Assembly: GCF_022539665.2 (NCBI RefSeq)
Contig: NC_081337.1
Location: 1,542,239-1,606,238 of the forward strand
DNA length: 64,000 nucleotides
Origin: Daphnia carinata
Taxonomy: Eukaryota; Arthropoda; Branchiopoda; Diplostraca; Daphniidae
Direction: 5' to 3'
The position numbers and the translations under genes are program-made. This document shows, one piece after another, positions 59,502-64,000 of this stretch. Position 1 is the first letter of the stretch, and every line of letters begins with the position of its first letter. A model generated the notes under the pieces. That model was given only the letters and a program-made list of their open reading frames with translations. It was not told the DNA's origin and did not search any database.

Positions 59502-59966
59502 CTAATGTGCCGATTGATGGTTTTGGTTCGTGGCCACAATTCCCGAGAAGATGATTGTTCTAAAAAAAATAAAATTGCAATAATTATACCAATGTACTCC
59601 ATATAACTATAAATGAATTTACCTTGCATGTTTAAATCCTTCCAACCATTTACCAAACGAGTGATAAGAGAAAGCAAAAGCTTTCAATTGTCCGAAAGAA
59701 CGGTTTAAAAATTCGTTGATCAGAGCTCCCTATGAAAAAAGAAAAATAAAATTAATGAAAAAGGCAAAAAAAGAACTTAAGAAATAAAAAAACGTTAAAC
59801 CGGCCTGAGTAAACTGTAAAAAAATTGCCAGGCAAAACCTACAAAGAAGAAAAAAAAGAAAAAAAAATTAGTAAAACATAAGCAAAGTTCAGTAGAAAGA
59901 CAATAAAAAAAGTAAAAGCATTAAGTGACGTGAAGTATAGTTAGGTAGCATACCCATAATTTGCAT
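59502..59966 (-). CDS. Probable small spliced gene of the MULE, 71 residues
   Basis: Minus-strand exons 59966-59954, 59838-59801, 59729-59623 and 59559-59502, each bordered by GT and AG (donors GTATGC, GTTTAA, GTAAAT; pyrimidine-rich acceptors ending TTGTAG, TCATAG, TTTTAG). Joined they give one frame from ATG to TAG: MQIMGFAWQFFYSLLRPGAL at the start, NRSFGQLKAFAF in the middle, NHQSAH at the end. AATAAA on this strand lies near 59430, facing the transposase signal. No homologue is recognised. Codon content is unremarkable. The phase agreement across three introns is the main support. Confidence 0.4.
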
Positions 59967-60002
59967 ATATAATTAAATAACTATCGTAAATATTTCTAAT
60001 CC

Positions 60003-60135
60003 TAGTCGGCATACGTCCCGACTAAGATATCTATTTAACTGAAGGTCCACTGACCTGGGTCAGACAATTGGTTTCACGACGACACTGTGAAACCAATCCC
60101 GATACCTGTGCCCATTGAGGTGACAAGTCTCAATG
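60003..60135. other. Cluster of four perfect stem-loops
   Basis: Within 133 bases: TAGTCGG/CCGACTA (60003-60024, 8-base loop), CTGACC/GGTCAG (60050-60063, 2-base loop), ATTGGTTTCAC/GTGAAACCAAT (60067-60097, 11-bp stem, 9-base loop) and CATTGAG/CTCAATG (60113-60135, 9-base loop). All stems are perfect. It lies upstream of the small minus-strand gene, inside the MULE. Could be a structured RNA, a 5' leader or transposase-binding hairpins; no known RNA family was matched. Confidence 0.6.
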
Positions 60136-60139
60136 CCCT

Positions 60140-60536
60140 TACACTTAAATTAACAATGCCAGCACTCGAACCGTTGCCTATCCGTTCCGAGCCTGATACA
60201 ATGTGTCCGGGTACGACCCAGCACTAGTGAAATAGAAAATGTACTTACGGTTTGCGACTCCTTAGAAACAATCCGCAGCTGGGCAGGAACTGGGCAGGCC
60301 GCTGGACACGAACAACAGATGATTAGCACATTCACAGCACATTCACGGCACATTCGTAGCACTTTCGAAGCACCGTCGACAACCTACACCATGAAGATCT
60401 AAATACTGACTGGCTGAAATACTGAAACCACATGTGAAAATTGGGAAGTCAGAACTACCATTATTTGCCATTTCAGTAGTATTACCCTAAACACCAGTAA
60501 TTGTTTTCTTCCCAAAAATTCTTTCATAGAATAATT
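60140..60536. other. MULE subterminal sequence without a supported gene
   Basis: A Cys-rich minus-strand frame (60362-60150) is present, but no splice joins it to the small gene in phase. Short direct repeats such as GCACATTC (60327-60354) occur. Confidence 0.4.
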
Positions 60537-60841
60537 ATTAAAAACCTCAGAAGAAATGTAACCACGGAGAATCGAACACAAGCCTACCCGTGTCACAGGT
60601 TAGAGCGCTACCGATATGGTAAGACTTGCTTGTTATTCGTTGCTGATAGTTGTATGAGCAAGTACAACATGAGTGCAACTGGAAAAGTTATTTATGCACT
60701 AAAAAGTAAGAAAAATTTAATAAATATTTCTGGTGTGGCCGTTGTAGTATTTTATTAAATGAACTATATTAGATATAACATATTTAATGGTCCCCTGCAA
60801 TTTAAATTAAAATAGGATAAAAGATAAATGTTTGGTGAACC
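60537..60841. repeat. MULE long inverted repeat, right copy
   Basis: Inverted partner of 55427-55734. It ends TTTGGTGAACC at 60841 and passes straight into inverted satellite. Confidence 0.92.
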
Positions 60842-63800
60842 ACATTCAAACAGCATCAAATATACGTGTATTCAATGTGAATATAGTGAATATAGAATCA
60901 GTTTCATATCTACATTCAAACAGCATCAAATATACGTGTATTCAATGTGAATATAGTGTTATAGATTCAGTTTCAATATCTACATTCAAACAGCATCAAA
61001 TATACGTGTATTCAATGTGAATATAAAGTAATACAGTGAGTTTCAATGTCTACATTCAAACAGCATCAAATATACGTGTATTCAATGTGAATGGCGAATA
61101 ACAATGTGAATACAATGTGATACAGTGAGTTTCAATATCTACATTCAAACAGCATCAAATATACGTGTATTCAATGTGAATATAGTGTTATAGAATCAGT
61201 TTCATGATCTACATTCAAACAGCATCAAATATACGTGTATTCAATGTGAATATAGTGATACAGTGAGTTTCAATATCTACATTCAAACAGCATCAAATAT
61301 ACGTGTATTCAATGTGAATATAGTGTTATAGAATCAGTTTCATGATCTACATTCAAACAGTATCAAATATACGTGTATTCAATGTGAATATAGTGTTATA
61401 GAATCAGTTTCATGATCTACATTCAAACAGTATCAAATATACGTGTATTCAATGTGAATATAGTGTGATACAGTGAGTTTCAATATCTACATTCAAACAG
61501 CATCAAATATACGTGTATTCAATGTGAATATAGTGTTATAGAATCAGTTTCATGATCTACATTCAAACAGCATCAAATATACGTGTATTCAATGTGAATA
61601 TAGTGTTATAGAATCAGTTTCATGATCTACATTCAAACAGCATCAAATATACGTGTATTCAATGTGAATATAGTGTTATAGAATCAGTTTCATGATCTAC
61701 ATTCAAACAGTATCAAATATACGTGTATTCAATGTGAATATAGTGTGATACAATCAGTTTCAATATCTACATTCAAACAGCATCAAATATACGTGTATTC
61801 AATGTGAATATAGTGTTATAGAATCAGTTTCAATATCTACATTCAAACAGCATCAAATATACGTGTATTCAATGTGAATATAGTGTTATAGAATCAGTTT
61901 CAATGATCTACATTCAAACAGCATCAAATATACGTGTATTCAATGTGAATATAGTGTTATAGAATCAGTTTCATGATCTACATTCAAACAGTATCAAATA
62001 TACGTGTATTCAATGTGAATATAGTGTGATACAATGAGTTTCAATATCTACATTCAAACAGCATCAAATATACGTGTATTCAATGTGAATATAGTGTTAT
62101 AGAATCAGTTTCATGATCTACATTCAAACAGCATCAAATATACGTGTATTCAATGTGAATATAGTGTTATAGAATCAGTTTCATGATCTACATTCAAACA
62201 GTATCAAATATACGTGTATTCAATGTGAATATAGTTATACAATCAGTTTCAATATCTACATTCAAACAGCATCAAATATACGTGTATTCAATGTGAATAT
62301 AGTGTGATACAGTGAGTTTCAATATCTACATTCAAACAGCATCAAATATACGTGTATTCAATGTGAATATAGTGTTATAGAATCAGTTTCATGATCTACA
62401 TTCAAACAGCATCAAATATACGTGTATTCAATGTGAATATAGTGTTATAGAATCAGTTTCATATCTACATTCAAACAGCATCAAATATACGTGTATTCAA
62501 TGTGAATATAGTGTGTATAGAATCAGTTTCATGATCTACATTCAAACAGTATTCAAACAGCATCAAATACGTGTATTCAATGTGAATATAGTGTTATAGA
62601 ATCAGTTTCAATATCTACATTCAAACAGCATCAAATATACGTGTATTCAATGTGAATATAGTGTTATAGAATCAGTTTCATATCTACATTCAAACAGCAT
62701 CAAATATACGTGTATTCAATGTGAATATAGTGTTATACAGTGTTATAGAATCAGTTTCATGATCTACATTCAAACAGCATCAAATATACGTGTATTCAAT
62801 GTGAATATAGTGTGATACAGTGAGTTTCAATATCTACATTCAAACAGCATCAAATATACGTGTATTCAATGTGAATATAGTGTTATAGAATCAGTTTCAA
62901 TATCTACATTCAAACAGCATCAAATATACGTGTATTCAATGTGAATATAGTGTTATACAGTCAGTTTCAATATCTACATTCAAACAGTATAAATATACGT
63001 GTATTCAATGTCCATATAGTGTTATAGAATCAGTTTCATGATCTACATTCAAACAGCATCAAATATACGTGTATTCAATGTGAATATAGTGTGATACAGT
63101 GAGTTTCAATATCTACATTCAAACAGCATCAAATATACGTGTATTCAATGTGAATATAGTGTTATAGAATCAGTTTCATGATCTACATTCAAACAGCATC
63201 AAATATACGTGTATTCAATGTGAATATAGTGTTATAGAATCAGTTTCAATCTACATTCAAACAGCATCAAATATACGTGTATTCAATGTGAATATAGTGT
63301 GATACAGTGAGTTTCAATATCTACATTCAAACAGCATCAAATATACGTGTATTCAATGTGAATATAGTGTGATACAGTGAGTTTCAATATCTACATTCAA
63401 ACAGCATCAAATATACGTGTATTCAATGTGAATATAGTGTTATAGAATCAGTTTCAATATCTACATTCAAACAGCATCAAATATACGTGTATTCAATGTG
63501 AATATAGTGTTATAGAATCAGTTTCAATGATCTACATTCAAACAGCATCAAATATACGTGTATTCAATGTGAATATAGTGTTATAGAATCAGTTTCAATA
63601 TCTACATTCAAACAGCATCAAATATACGTGTATTCAATGTGAATATAGTGTCATACAGTGAGTTTCAATATCTACATTCAAACAGTACCAAATATACGTG
63701 TATTCAATGTGAATATAGTGTTATACAATCAGTTTCAATATCTACATTCAAACAGCATCAAATATACGTGTATTCAATGTGAATATAGTGTTATACAATG

Positions 63801-64000
63801 AGTTTCAATATCTACATTCAAACAGCATCAAATATACGTGTATTCAATGTGAATATAGTGTTATAGAATCAGTTTCATGATCTACATTCAAACAGCATCA
63901 AATATACGTGTATTCAATGTGAATATAGTGTTATAGAATCAGTTTCAATATCTACATTCAAACAGCATCAAATATACGTGTATTCAATGTGAATATAGTG
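60842..64000 (-). repeat. Satellite array D (70-bp monomer, minus orientation), runs off the window
   Basis: About 45 monomers of the same satellite reversed (core ATATACGTGTATTCAATGTG), with types 1 and 2 mixed and a few short indels and partial monomers (for example near 62550 and 62735). It continues past the window end. The orientation is opposite to arrays A-C. Confidence 0.97.

Larger units (their letters stand above)
55068..60841. mobile_element. MULE-type DNA transposon with foldback left end and long inverted repeats
   Basis: Left terminus GGTAGCCGGTGAAATAGG, then a foldback block (55068-55300), unique sequence and a long inverted repeat. The inverted repeats are 55427-55734 and 60537-60841, over 300 bases and highly similar. 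Inside are a MULE transposase gene (plus strand) and a probable small gene (minus strand) meeting tail to tail. The right side stops at the inner inverted repeat and lacks the foldback block. Satellite flanks it on both sides in opposite orientations, so a target duplication cannot be read. Confidence 0.85.

Noticed and set aside
60050-60100. Hammerhead ribozyme suspected from the stem-loop cluster
   Set aside because: The CUGAUGA and GAAA core elements are absent in the required arrangement on either strand.
60222-60246. Minus-strand GTAAGT...CTAG pair resembling an intron
   Set aside because: At 25 bases it is too short to splice, and the flanking frame does not join the small gene in phase.
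60832-61020. Open frames within satellite, including the one starting at 60832
   Set aside because: They follow the monomer sequence and recur with each unit; they are by-products of a repeat free of stops in one frame.

Overview
The window is eukaryotic, non-coding-rich DNA dominated by mobile elements and one satellite family. Short GT-AG introns (roughly 45-110 bases), BEL/Pao and Ty3/gypsy retrotransposons, hAT-type MITEs, a MULE with introns, and broken host-gene copies (transportin, AIF, GABA transaminase) point to an invertebrate, most likely an arthropod (crustacean such as a daphniid is plausible, but this is inference). No intact host gene was recognised.

Layout. 1-14 kb: AT-rich DNA with small inverted-repeat elements, an intron-bearing transportin pseudogene (minus strand, about 8.1-9.7 kb), a hAT MITE with a perfect 8-bp target duplication (9942-10481), and a worn BEL/Pao gag-protease scrap (about 11.1-11.9 kb). 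14-19 kb: BEL/Pao copy 1 (minus), interrupted by a short MULE-related element. 20-26.6 kb: a second hAT MITE and BEL/Pao copy 2 (minus), more complete. 26.6-29.2 kb: satellite array A. 29.18-34.14 kb: a cargo element with about 180-bp terminal inverted repeats made of GGAGAAATAGGACC units, carrying same-strand, intron-containing fragments of several host genes (an unidentified N-terminal fragment, AIF, GABA transaminase, a Lys-rich coiled-coil gene): a Pack-MULE-like element. 34.1-37.6 kb: a 215-bp MITE, more copies of the Lys-rich exon module, and another foldback repeat. 37.6-39.1 kb: array B. 39.15-46.5 kb: a complete-length Ty3/gypsy element with about 98 % identical LTRs but a broken pol. 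46.5-55.07 kb: array C. 55.07-60.84 kb: a MULE with long inverted repeats, a ten-exon FLYWCH/DDE transposase gene and a probable small convergent gene. 60.84-64 kb: array D, in the opposite orientation.

How it fits together. Arrays A, B and C share one orientation and one 70-bp monomer, so they are best read as one array of at least 12 kb split by the cargo element and the gypsy element. Foldback or MULE ends lie exactly at four satellite boundaries. Array D is inverted relative to C, with the MULE at the inversion point. In all three recognisable reverse transcriptases the YxDD catalytic motif is altered (YVNN, YVEN, YLDE).
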